In this document: in pieces, positions 1 through 6,627 of the stretch
Layout of the letters: each line of letters starts with the position of its first letter
Numbering within the stretch: position 1 is the first letter of the stretch
Assembly: GCA_002313895.1 (NCBI GenBank)
Contig: DCAW01000034.1
Coordinates: 1 to 7,475, forward strand
Length of the DNA: 7,475 nucleotides
Reading direction: 5' to 3'
From: Dehalococcoidia bacterium UBA1123
GTDB lineage: Bacteria > Chloroflexota > Dehalococcoidia > Lucifugimonadales > UBA1123
Program-made: the position numbers and the translations under genes
Notes under the pieces: generated by a model
What the model was told of the DNA's origin: nothing
Database searches by the model: none
Seen by the model: only the letters and a program-made list of their open reading frames with translations

Positions 1-1377
1 AACCGTTACCTTCTGGAACAAGGCCAGACCGGTCTCAGCATAGCCTTCGACCTTCCAACTCAGACAGGCTACGACTCCGATAACGCCCTAGCTCAAGGCG
101 AGGTCGGCAGGACCGGCGTCCCGATTTCCAGCCTGGCGGACATGGAATTGCTGTTCGAGGGCATCCCTTTGGACAAAGTCAGCACATCTATGACCATTAA
201 CGCCACGGCTTCCATTCTATTGGCGTTATATGTTGCACTGGCGAAGAAACAGGGCGTCGCGATAGACAAGCTGAACGGGACAATTCAAAACGACATACTC
301 AAGGAATATATCGCCCGCGGAACGTACATTTACCCGCCTCAACCTTCGATGCGGTTAGTGACTGATGTATTTGCATACTGTTCGGAATTCGTTCCTCGCT
401 GGAATACAATAAGCATCAGCGGTTATCACATGGCCGAAGCTGGAGCGACGGCTGTCCAGGAATTGGCATTCACTTTTTCCGATGCCATCGCCTACGTGCA
501 GGCCGCGATCGATGCAGGTCTCGATGTCGACGCATTCTCCGGCAGGCTCTCATTTTTCTTCGTGGCCCAGAGCAATCTGTTTGAGGAGATCGCCAAGTAT
601 AGAGCGGCCCGCAGAATGTGGGCCAAGATCATGCGGGAGAGATTCGGAGCGAAGAACCCCCGTTCGTGGATGTGTCGTTTCCACACCCAGACTGCCGGAG
701 TGACTTTGACGGCGCAACAGCCTAACAACAACATAATTCGCACCACGGTGCAGGCGTTAGCCGCAGTGCTTGGGGGAACGCAGTCCCTACACGTCAACTC
801 CTACGACGAAGCCCTGGCGCTGCCGACCGAAGAGTCGGTTCAGCTTTCGTTGAGAACACAACAGGTTCTCGCTCATGAGACGGGAGTGACGGATACCGTT
901 GATCCGCTCGCTGGTTCTTATTATGTCGAGAGTCTGACAGATCGGTTGGAGTCCGAGGCACTCGACTACATCCGTCGGATGGACGATATGGGCGGAGCGT
1001 TGGGCGCTTTGGATGCTGGATTCCAAATCAGCGAAATTCACGAGAGCGCATACGACTATCAGCGTCGGGTGGAGAGCGAGGACCGCATTGTCGTCGGCGT
1101 GAACCGCTACCAGTCCCCTACACCGCCGATTGAACAGCTCCAGACCATTGATCCGGCCCAGACCCAACGTCAATTGGACCGCCTGGCCCGTGTGAAACGA
1201 GACCGAGACGATTCGGCAGTGAGCGCCTCCCTTCAAAACCTGGAGAACATCGCCAGAGGCACGGACAATACCATGCCAGCCATACTTGAGTGTGTCGAAG
1301 CCTATGCCACTCTCGGCGAGATTTCCGACGTGCTGAGAGGCGTTTTCGGCGTCCAGCAAGAGTTCTCGCCCTTCTAA
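1..1377 (+). CDS. mcmA1: methylmalonyl-CoA mutase, large catalytic subunit (5' partial)
   Basis: The frame is open from base 1 to the TAA at 1375-1377 (458 residues visible), so the start lies outside the window. The protein rearranges (R)-methylmalonyl-CoA to succinyl-CoA with adenosylcobalamin, in the cytoplasm. Seen in the sequence: the family signatures GQTGLSIAFDLPTQTGYDSD and MTINATA near the beginning, GTIQNDILKE (Gln at visible codon 96), YIARGTYIYPP (Arg at 106) and SISGYHMAEAG (His at 143). The spacing Gln-10-Arg-37-His equals that of active-site Q197, R207 and H244 of the Propionibacterium enzyme as I recall its numbering, so about 100 N-terminal residues are missing. The protein stops after the TIM-barrel region and has no C-terminal B12 domain; that domain is a separate gene at 3658. 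Isobutyryl-CoA mutase or another acyl-CoA mutase large subunit is a possible alternative, but the adjacent epimerase favours methylmalonyl-CoA. Confidence 0.95.
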   Translation, partial: NRYLLEQGQTGLSIAFDLPTQTGYDSDNALAQGEVGRTGVPISSLADMELLFEGIPLDKVSTSMTINATASILLALYVALAKKQGVAIDKLNGTIQNDILKEYIARGTYIYPPQPSMRLVTDVFAYCSEFVPRWNTISISGYHMAEAGATAVQELAFTFSDAIAYVQAAIDAGLDVDAFSGRLSFFFVAQSNLFEEIAKYRAARRMWAKIMRERFGAKNPRSWMCRFHTQTAGVTLTAQQPNNNIIRTTVQALAAVLGGTQSLHVNSYDEALALPTEESVQLSLRTQQVLAHETGVTDTVDPLAGSYYVESLTDRLESEALDYIRRMDDMGGALGALDAGFQISEIHESAYDYQRRVESEDRIVVGVNRYQSPTPPIEQLQTIDPAQTQRQLDRLARVKRDRDDSAVSASLQNLENIARGTDNTMPAILECVEAYATLGEISDVLRGVFGVQQEFSPF

Positions 1378-1386
1378 TGGGCGTAG

Positions 1387-1981
1387 GTGTTGTGTCCGGA
1401 AGAAATTTCGCCGAACAATAAACTGATTTTGATCAAACATTCCTTGCCGGGTACGATTCCTGAGGTGCCAGCGAGTCAGTGTGAGTTAAATGATGAAGGC
1501 CGTCATCGCTATCGTCCTTCCGCTCAACGGCTGAAACAATATCTGCCTGCGTCGCTCTACTCCAGGGCTGAGTCCAAGGCTGTGGACACACCAATGCTAT
1601 TGGGGAAAAATCTGGGAGTGACTCCAAACACGCTTCCTGACCTCGAAGAACACCACCACGACAGTGAACCGTTTCTGACAACCTCCAACAGTTTCATGAA
1701 GCCATCGACAGATTCTTCGCGAACCCCGGCAAACTGACCTACGGAACAGAATCTGCAGACCAGGGGGTTGAGCGTTTCGACGCCGCTGCTGAATCAGCAA
1801 TCGACGGCTCCGATGCTCGAAAATCATAATGGTCTGCCACGGCACGGTAATCAGCCTGTTTCTGTCCCGCCACACCCGCATCAGCCCGATGGACATATGG
1901 CGACGCCTGAACCTGCCGTCATTCGCTGTGATGAACCTTCCTGATCGCGACCTGCTGGACATCGTGACGGACATCACATAG
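1387..1981 (+). pseudogene. histidine phosphatase (phosphoglycerate-mutase-like) gene broken by frameshifts
   Basis: No single frame spans this interval, but three consecutive frames read as one histidine-phosphatase-family protein. Part 1 (frame of 1387) gives KLILIKHSLPGTIPEVPAS and runs to FL at about 1677. Part 2 (frame of 1677) gives DNLQQFHEAIDRFFANPG and ESADQ, and meets TAA at 1827. Part 3 (frame of 1820) gives KIIMVCHGTVISLF, DIWRRLNLPSFAVMNL and ends at TAG 1979-1981. Restoring one base near 1675-1677 and one A in the A-run 1820-1823 rebuilds about 188 residues from codon 1417, near the usual family length. Both catalytic His (codons 1438 and 1838) remain, but the Arg normally before the first His is Lys, and no ATG precedes KLIL. 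The Lys suggests true decay; sequencing or assembly indels remain possible. It lies between the mutase and dehydrogenase genes, and no function can be expected from the sequence as given. Confidence 0.8.
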
Positions 1982-2017
1982 AGTAAATTCGTAACATCAC
2001 CTGGAAAGGACTCAGAG

Positions 2018-3166
2018 ATGGTTGGACAGTTGCTGACCGAAGAAGAATTGATTCTCCGAAATACCGTTCGCGAGTTCGCGGAGAAAGAGATCGCTCCACG
2101 GGCGGCCCACTACGACGAGACAAGCGAGTTCCCGTGGGACAACATTTACGGCCTCGGGGAATTGGGCCTGTTCGGGTTGGGGATCGATGAGGAGTACGGC
2201 GGAAGCGGCGGCACCACTCGGCAGGTGGCGATTGCCGTCGAGGAGATCGCCCGTGCCTGTGCCGCCACCAGCACCACCTACGCGGCACACCTGTCGCTGG
2301 CCGTCCAGTTCATCCAGATGTACGGGACGGAAGGCCAGAAACGCCAGTTCATCCCTCCATTAACCACTGGCCGAAGCATCGCCGCATTTGCCCTCACAGA
2401 AGCTGGCGGCGGAAGCGATGCAGGCGCCATTCAGACCACGGCAACGCGATCAAACGGTTCCTACATCCTCAACGGCTCCAAAACTTATATAACGAACGCT
2501 CCTGAAGCCGATATATTCGTTCTGCTTGCGACAATGGACAGGAGCCTGGGAACCAAGGGTATCATCGCCCTTGTAATGGAAAGTGACACTCCGGGACTCA
2601 CAATCAATCCGCTCCATGGAAAGATGGGCATACGAGCGTCGTCCACCGCAGAGGTTGTGTTCGACAACTGTGAGGTGCCTATGGAAAACCGACTTGGCAA
2701 CGAAGGGGAAGGTTTCCGGGCGACGATGGAGATGCTGAACCAGAGCCGCATATCTATCGCGGCCCAGTGCATCGGACTCGCTCAGGCATGTTACGATGCC
2801 GCCCTTAAGTACGCCCAGGAACGACGGGCATTCGGTCAGAGAATTGCCGATTTCCAGGGGTTGCAATGGATGCTCGTCGACATGGCGACAGCTACTGAGG
2901 CAGCTCGGCTCCTCGTCCAAAAAGCCGCCACGTTGCGAGACGAAGGAAAACCTTTCGCCACGGAGGCTTCGATGGCGAAACTCTACGGGTCACGAGTCGC
3001 CGTCGAAAATGCCGACAAAGCCGTTCAGATACACGGAGGCGCCGGCTACTTCGCGCCAACCGACGTCGAGCGATACTACCGTGACGCCAAAATAATGGAA
3101 ATCTACGAAGGAACTTCTGAAATCCAGCGACTGATTATCGCCCGCAACCTCATACCGAAAGAGTAA
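2018..3166 (+). CDS. acyl-CoA dehydrogenase (short/branched-chain type)
   Basis: This 382-residue FAD enzyme makes the alpha,beta double bond in an acyl-CoA and passes electrons to ETF. Seen: an N-terminal helical domain; the FAD/substrate motif FALTEAGGGSD (124-134); KTYITN (155-160); the beta-domain segment GKMGIRASST; the QERRAFGQ motif with Arg270; QIHGGAGY (337-344); and the C-terminal MEIYEGTSEIQ, whose Glu364 is at the catalytic-base position of short- and medium-chain enzymes. Length is typical for the family. The ATG follows AAAGGA at 2005-2010 with a 7-nt spacer, which fixes the start. It sits 42 bases before the epimerase gene and is probably co-transcribed with it. The context suggests a substrate feeding propionyl-/methylmalonyl-CoA metabolism (for example isobutyryl-, 2-methylbutyryl- or butyryl-CoA), but chain specificity cannot be read from the sequence. 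Confidence 0.93.
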   Translation: MVGQLLTEEELILRNTVREFAEKEIAPRAAHYDETSEFPWDNIYGLGELGLFGLGIDEEYGGSGGTTRQVAIAVEEIARACAATSTTYAAHLSLAVQFIQMYGTEGQKRQFIPPLTTGRSIAAFALTEAGGGSDAGAIQTTATRSNGSYILNGSKTYITNAPEADIFVLLATMDRSLGTKGIIALVMESDTPGLTINPLHGKMGIRASSTAEVVFDNCEVPMENRLGNEGEGFRATMEMLNQSRISIAAQCIGLAQACYDAALKYAQERRAFGQRIADFQGLQWMLVDMATATEAARLLVQKAATLRDEGKPFATEASMAKLYGSRVAVENADKAVQIHGGAGYFAPTDVERYYRDAKIMEIYEGTSEIQRLIIARNLIPKE

Positions 3167-3207
3167 TTTCATAACTCTCTCGCCTCATTCAAAAAACCCA
3201 AAGGACA

Positions 3208-3651
3208 ATGATGCCTGAAAATTCCAAAGGCAGCCCATGCGCCGCTCGACACTTGAATCACGTCTGCATAGCCGTGAATGACATCGAAGCGACGCTGGGC
3301 TTCTACAAGACTACCTTCGGAACCGGGGATACCGAGATCGAGGACATTGAAGATCAAGCGGTTAAAGCCGCCCTTGTCCGCGTCGGAGGCTCCCAGCTTG
3401 AGTTCATCCAGCCAACCGACCCAGAGGGCGGCGTCGCGAAATTCATTGAGCGTCGCGGCGAAGGCGTTCATCATATCTGCTTCGAGGTCGAGAACCTCCA
3501 GGGGACGCTGGACAGCCTGGGTGAATCGGGAGTGCAGTTAATCGACAAATCTCCGCGTGAGGGACTATCGGGCATGATCGGATTCATCCATCCGCGCTCC
3601 ACTGGCGGCGTTCTCATCGAGCTTGTGGACCAGGACACGGCCAGGAGATAG
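3208..3651 (+). CDS. mce: methylmalonyl-CoA epimerase (VOC superfamily)
   Basis: The enzyme interconverts (S)- and (R)-methylmalonyl-CoA and so supplies the mutase with the isomer it uses. The 147 residues form the paired beta-alpha-beta-beta-beta modules of the vicinal oxygen chelate fold. Seen metal-ligand candidates: His18 in LNHVCIAV, Glu65 in SQLEFIQP (Gln in the Propionibacterium enzyme), His88/His89 in GVHHICFEV and Glu138 in VLIELVDQ. The segment FIHPRSTGGVLIEL is typical of epimerases rather than of glyoxalase I. Two ATGs stand in tandem at 3208 and 3211. The only ribosome site, AAGGA at 3201-3205, is 2 nt from the first and 5 nt from the second, so the second (146 residues) may be the true start. 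The gene ends 6 bases before the B12-binding mutase subunit, which supports a shared transcript and the epimerase assignment. Confidence 0.93.
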   Translation: MMPENSKGSPCAARHLNHVCIAVNDIEATLGFYKTTFGTGDTEIEDIEDQAVKAALVRVGGSQLEFIQPTDPEGGVAKFIERRGEGVHHICFEVENLQGTLDSLGESGVQLIDKSPREGLSGMIGFIHPRSTGGVLIELVDQDTARR

Positions 3652-3657
3652 CCGAAT

Positions 3658-4062
3658 ATGAGCAACGACATAGTGCGAGTGCTGGTCGCAAAACCCGGAT
3701 TGGACGGACATGATCGAGGGGCCAAGATCATCGCTCGCGCCCTTCGCGACGCAGGCATGGAGGTCATCTACACAGGCATTCGCCAGACGCCTGAGATGAT
3801 CGTCGAAGCCGCTCTTCAGGAAGACGTGGACGTGATCGGCCTCAGCATCCTCTCTGGAGCGCACATGGTTTTGTTTCCCCAGATTCTTGACGGTCTCCAT
3901 GAGAACGATATGGACGACGTTTCGGTGATCGCCGGCGGGATCATCCCGGAAGCTGACCGCTTGGAACTGGAAAAACTGGGTCTCAAGGCCGTGTTCGGGC
4001 CTGGAACGTCAACCTCCGAAATCGTAAGTTTCGTGAGGAACTTGGTGGCCGAAAAGAATTAA
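3658..4062 (+). CDS. mcmA2: methylmalonyl-CoA mutase, small cobalamin-binding subunit
   Basis: This 134-residue protein is a stand-alone B12-binding domain that would pair with the large subunit at 1-1377 to make active mutase. Seen: KPGLDGHDRG with Lys12, Asp16 and His18, the DxHxxG motif whose His is the lower axial cobalt ligand; GLSILSGAH (Ser63), which packs against the nucleotide tail; and AGGIIP (Gly93-Gly94) near the dimethylbenzimidazole pocket. This is the C-terminal region found fused in single-chain mutases. The ATG is preceded by AGGAG at 3643-3647, inside the end of the epimerase gene, with a 10-nt spacer; translation may be coupled. The TAA stop overlaps the stop of the convergent lipoprotein gene. 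Other B12 proteins share this domain, but the neighbours make the mutase role the best reading. Confidence 0.94.
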   Translation: MSNDIVRVLVAKPGLDGHDRGAKIIARALRDAGMEVIYTGIRQTPEMIVEAALQEDVDVIGLSILSGAHMVLFPQILDGLHENDMDDVSVIAGGIIPEADRLELEKLGLKAVFGPGTSTSEIVSFVRNLVAEKN

Positions 4063-4940
4063 GGAATCGTCGGAGCTTCGATGGTCACAGGCTTTCCGAA
4101 ATCGGACAGTTTGATGGACAGGCCGATTGTCCCGGTTCCTCCTAGCCCCATGTCGCCTACCGGCAACCCCATTGCATCCAGGGCCACGTCGGCCTGAACA
4201 GTGATTTCTCGTAGCAGCAGATCGTCGACCCCTATCCATATCGTGGCTTCTGACTCCTGCCCCGCCGCGTCCAGCGTTCCGAATTGCGCAGTTCCAACTA
4301 GCTTGTAAACATCCACGCCGTCGCGGTTTTTTTTATCAAGAAATCTTGCGTTTGATAGCGGCGGTTTACCGCCCAGTGAAAAGTCAGCAAGGTTCGGAAT
4401 TCCTAGCCCGCCACCTTCTGAAATTTCCCACGCTCCAGATTCCGGGTTCGTGGTGTATGTAACTGCACCGATGGTGATAATCTCCATCTCCAGCGCGAAT
4501 ACCACTACCGACAAAGAGATCAACCCGTGGCTCTTGTCAGGAGTTTGGACGTCGCCGACATAACTCAGCGGAACTTCAATCGAAGATTGTCCGGTTGATA
4601 CCGAGAACGTTCCTGAAACATCGAAATGGAACGACCCCACCTGGGACATCGCGTCCGATGATTTCAACAACAGTTCGTCAGGGTGAATCCCAACCGACTC
4701 CACAGAATTGGCAACCGAATGAGGAACCCCGACGACCTCTCGCGGCGTGGCCGTCGGAATCGCCGGCGTGGGAGATGGGGCAGGCATGGGCGTGGGTGGC
4801 ACAGGCGTCGCAGTCGCCGTGGGTAACGGCGTCGGGGCAGGCGTAGGCTCTGTTTCGCCGCTTCCACATGCCATAGTCAGGCTCAAAGCCATTGCCACGA
4901 AAACCATGAGGGCGGTCTTCGATCGTATATCGTTCAGAAT
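4059..4940 (-). CDS. LppX/LprG-like lipoprotein with Thr/Pro-rich linker
   Basis: Reading on the - strand, the protein has a hydrophobic signal segment (MVFVAMALSLTMACGSG) ending at a Cys in a loose lipobox (TMA-C), so it is probably lipid-anchored outside the membrane. A Thr/Pro/Ala linker of about 35 residues follows (TEPTPAPTPLPTATATP and similar). The rest is a beta-rich domain that opens with ELLLKSSDAMSQVGSFHFDV, resembling the LppX_LprAFG family of lipid-binding lipoproteins; that family call is tentative. The first ATG (4905-4907) gives 282 residues, has only a weak ribosome site and leaves no basic n-region. A perfect GGAGG (+ strand CCTCC, 4949-4953) lies 8 nt before an in-frame ATT (4938-4940), and starting there adds NDIRSKTAL, supplying the basic charges. 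I therefore give the ATT start (293 residues); CTG at 4935-4937 is another option. A stop at 4965-4967 closes the frame. Confidence 0.75.
   Translation of the reverse strand: MLNDIRSKTALMVFVAMALSLTMACGSGETEPTPAPTPLPTATATPVPPTPMPAPSPTPAIPTATPREVVGVPHSVANSVESVGIHPDELLLKSSDAMSQVGSFHFDVSGTFSVSTGQSSIEVPLSYVGDVQTPDKSHGLISLSVVVFALEMEIITIGAVTYTTNPESGAWEISEGGGLGIPNLADFSLGGKPPLSNARFLDKKNRDGVDVYKLVGTAQFGTLDAAGQESEATIWIGVDDLLLREITVQADVALDAMGLPVGDMGLGGTGTIGLSIKLSDFGKPVTIEAPTIP
4740..4855 (-). repeat. low-complexity Thr/Pro/Ala-coding stretch in the lipoprotein
   Basis: The DNA is G-rich on the + strand with recurring GGCGTGGG/GGCGTCG-like units. On the coding strand it specifies alternating Pro with Thr, Ala, Val or Ser just after the lipidated Cys. 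It would be an extended, flexible tether between membrane and folded domain. Such tracts are common in Chloroflexota lipoproteins (known style, not tested here). Confidence 0.6.
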
Positions 4941-4948
4941 TTTTGTCG

Positions 4949-4953
4949 CCTCC
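4949..4953 (-). promoter_or_regulatory. ribosome-binding site GGAGG deciding a non-ATG start
   Basis: On the - strand this is GGAGG, the strongest Shine-Dalgarno match near the lipoprotein gene. It lies 8 nt before an in-frame ATT and 11 nt before an in-frame CTG. No ATG, GTG or TTG stands at a usable distance in this frame, and the first ATG is 41 nt further on. Confidence 0.5.
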
Positions 4954-4986
4954 GACAGCGTCGATTATTGATTGAACGTGTAATTC

Positions 4987-5003
4987 ACTGGATCGATTCC
5001 AGT
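4987..5003. promoter_or_regulatory. perfect inverted repeat in divergent spacer, possible operator
   Basis: ACTGGA and TCCAGT form perfect 6-base arms around TCGAT, giving a 17-base dyad. It lies between the divergent lipoprotein and HAD genes, 47 bases outside the proposed ATT start. It could bind a dimeric regulator, or form a hairpin in the lipoprotein leader RNA. No regulator gene is next to it, so the role is inference. Apart from this and the promoter below, I see nothing convincing in the 4968-5154 spacer. Confidence 0.35.
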
Positions 5004-5067
5004 ATCCTCATTATCTCAAAGAATCTCGCCGAACGCGTGACGAATTTCTGAAACCTATCCAATTCAA

Positions 5068-5098
5068 TTGCCGCCCGCCGATACTGCGATGCTATACT
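5068..5098 (+). promoter_or_regulatory. probable sigma-70-type promoter for the HAD gene
   Basis: TATACT at 5093-5098 matches the -10 consensus in 5 of 6 bases. TTGCCG at 5068-5073 matches -35 in 4 of 6, with a 19-base spacer, which is slightly long. Transcription would start near 5105, leaving a leader of about 50 bases before the TTG start. GATGC (5088-5092) and GCATC (5105-5109) flank the -10 as an inverted pair. Confidence 0.45.
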
Positions 5099-5154
5099 AG
5101 GCGGGCATCTAATTTGGCATCATTATTCCAAAATACATTTTAAAGGCCACGCGC

Positions 5155-5817
5155 TTGATCAAAGCAATCGTTTTCGACTTCGATGGTGTAATAATCGACA
5201 CCGAAACGCCCCTGTTCAACTCGTGGCAAGAGATATTCTCCACATACAACGCACACCTCGACATTTCGATACTGACAAAGAGGATCGGGACTGCCGAGCC
5301 TATAGATTTCTGTCAGCATCTGGAGGATATCACTGGTCTGGCGTTCGACCGTGAAAAGTTGATGACCCGACGCAGGCAACGGTACACAGAAATGGTTGAC
5401 GCCGAGCCGTTGATGCCTGGCGTGGATGAGTACATCAATTCCGCTCAACGTCATGGTCTCAGTCTGGGTGTCGCTTCCAGTTCAGACGAAGACTGGATCG
5501 TCGGACACCTGACCGAGCGTGGACTGATCGACAAATTTGCCACCGTTAAGTCAAGAGATCATGTGGCGCATGCCAAGCCTGAACCCGACCTGTATTTGGC
5601 TGCGGTGGAAGCTCTCAGCGTTCGCCCCGAGGAAGCGATTGCCATAGAGGACTCGGCCAACGGAGCCACCGCCGCAAAACGCGCGGGACTTTACACGGTT
5701 GTAGTGCCTAACGAGATGACCAAAAACCTAGCGTTAGATCATGCAGACCAAAGGTTAGATTCATTGGAAGAAATGCCCCTAGCTCGCCTGATTCAACATG
5801 CCAACGGTGAAATTTAG
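5155..5817 (+). CDS. HAD-superfamily hydrolase, beta-phosphoglucomutase-like
   Basis: This 220-residue cytoplasmic protein has all four HAD motifs. Motif I is FDFDGVIIDTE, with nucleophile Asp8 and acid/base Asp10. Motif II is GVASSSDEDW (Ser108/Ser109). Motif III is Lys141 in HAKPEPDLY. Motif IV is IEDSANGATAAKRAG (Glu165-Asp166). The segment between motifs I and II (about residues 16-85) is the alpha-helical C1 cap of the phosphoglucomutase/phosphatase branch. It could be a sugar-phosphate or 2-phosphoglycolate-type phosphatase or a beta-phosphoglucomutase; the sequence does not settle the substrate. The start is TTG: TTGATCAAAGCAATC matches the family's normal beginning just before motif I, AAAGG at 5142-5146 lies 8 nt upstream, and no ATG is available before motif I. 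A ThuA-domain gene follows after 111 bases on the same strand, which fits, but does not prove, a shared carbohydrate role. Confidence 0.9.
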   Translation: MIKAIVFDFDGVIIDTETPLFNSWQEIFSTYNAHLDISILTKRIGTAEPIDFCQHLEDITGLAFDREKLMTRRRQRYTEMVDAEPLMPGVDEYINSAQRHGLSLGVASSSDEDWIVGHLTERGLIDKFATVKSRDHVAHAKPEPDLYLAAVEALSVRPEEAIAIEDSANGATAAKRAGLYTVVVPNEMTKNLALDHADQRLDSLEEMPLARLIQHANGEI

Positions 5818-5928
5818 GCCAGTTCTTGACCATGATTTTCCCTTGATATAGACTCGATTCGCCAAGTCGATTTGCTTAAAATTTCAATCACATGTTCGTG
5901 GAAAATAACCATGACGCGGAGGCATTAG

Positions 5929-6603
5929 ATGAATCTGTTGGTCGTGACAGGAGGAAGACATCCTTACGAAGAAAGCACCCCAATTCTGGCTGAGTTGTTG
6001 AAACAGAACGGGCACGAGGTGCGCGTGACTGAGGATCCAAGCGTGCTGGTCACAGACGCGATGCAAGACTACGATGCCCTCGTGTTCAACACTCGTCGCG
6101 AACAGGAAATTACCCTTGCTCAGGAACAGCAGGTAGCGCTAACGCAGTACGTGGGTGGCGGAAAAGGATTCGTGTGCCTCCACATCTCAGGGTGCCGGCC
6201 GGAAAGCTGGCCCGAATACCACGACGTGACCGGAGGGGGATGGATTTCTGGAGAGAGTTGTCACCCGCCTTACGGCCAGTTCAGCGTCAAAGTCAGCGAG
6301 TCGGATCATCCCTGCGCTCAAGGCATCGAGGATTTCGTGACCAACGATGAGCTCTACATCCAACTTGGCTGGAAGCCAGGAAACAATGTGTTCCTCACCG
6401 CCGAGCTTGAAGAAGGCACCCATGTGTTTGCCGGACGCTCAATGTTCATGGCCGGCGGAACGTATCCAATGGCGTGGACTCGCAATTACGGCAACGGCAA
6501 GGTGTTCAAAACTACGCTGGGCCACAACGGCCTCAGCTTCCAGAACGAGCAATTCCATCGCTTGATTCTGAACGGAGTTAACTGGGCCACCAGCGCCGAA
6601 TAA
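5929..6603 (+). CDS. ThuA-domain protein (trehalose utilisation-like)
   Basis: The 224 residues fit a single ThuA domain, which has a class-I glutamine-amidotransferase-like alpha/beta fold and is linked in rhizobia to use of trehalose and related disaccharides. Its exact reaction is not firmly known. Seen: LLVVTGGRHPYEES at the N-terminus; YDALVFNTRRE (about 49-59); the glycine turn GGGKGFVCLHISG (76-88); DELYIQLGW; and the C-terminal GNGKVFKTTLGHNG followed by FHRLILNGVNWA, the strongest family signature. The ATG is fixed by GGAGG at 5918-5922 with a 6-nt spacer. No signal peptide is visible, so it should be cytoplasmic. No sugar dehydrogenase or transporter gene accompanies it in the window, so a trehalose role should not be assumed. 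It is convergent with the selenoprotein gene, with 24 bases between them. Confidence 0.88.
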   Translation: MNLLVVTGGRHPYEESTPILAELLKQNGHEVRVTEDPSVLVTDAMQDYDALVFNTRREQEITLAQEQQVALTQYVGGGKGFVCLHISGCRPESWPEYHDVTGGGWISGESCHPPYGQFSVKVSESDHPCAQGIEDFVTNDELYIQLGWKPGNNVFLTAELEEGTHVFAGRSMFMAGGTYPMAWTRNYGNGKVFKTTLGHNGLSFQNEQFHRLILNGVNWATSAE

Positions 6604-6605
6604 CC

Positions 6606-6627
6606 GGCTCCGGATCGTTCGGATGCC
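6606..6627. terminator. weak hairpin between convergent genes, possible terminator
   Basis: GGC-TCCG pairs with CGGA-GCC around a 7-base loop, with one bulged T. It fills the gap between the ThuA stop and the stop of the - strand gene. Neither strand has a clear T-run after it, so intrinsic termination is doubtful. Confidence 0.2.

Noticed and set aside
787..1440. 217-codon open frame on the - strand
   Set aside because: It lies antisense to the well-supported mutase large subunit, has no recognisable family motifs and no good ribosome site.
1597..1977. 126-codon - strand frame in the gap after the mutase
   Set aside because: Its translation is Arg-rich with no family resemblance, while the + strand gives clear histidine-phosphatase segments over the same bases.
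2450..2920. 156-codon - strand frame and other long frames within the dehydrogenase
   Set aside because: They are shadows of the acyl-CoA dehydrogenase, which has complete family motifs and a good Shine-Dalgarno site.
4740..4855. G-rich repeats as a CRISPR or tandem-repeat array
   Set aside because: The units are irregular and explained by codons of a Thr/Pro/Ala linker; there are no equal repeats with unique spacers.
5843..5882. TTGATA (5843-5848) and TAAAAT (5877-5882) as a promoter for the ThuA gene
   Set aside because: The spacing of 28 bases is too long for one promoter, and neither box has a suitable partner at 16-19 bases.
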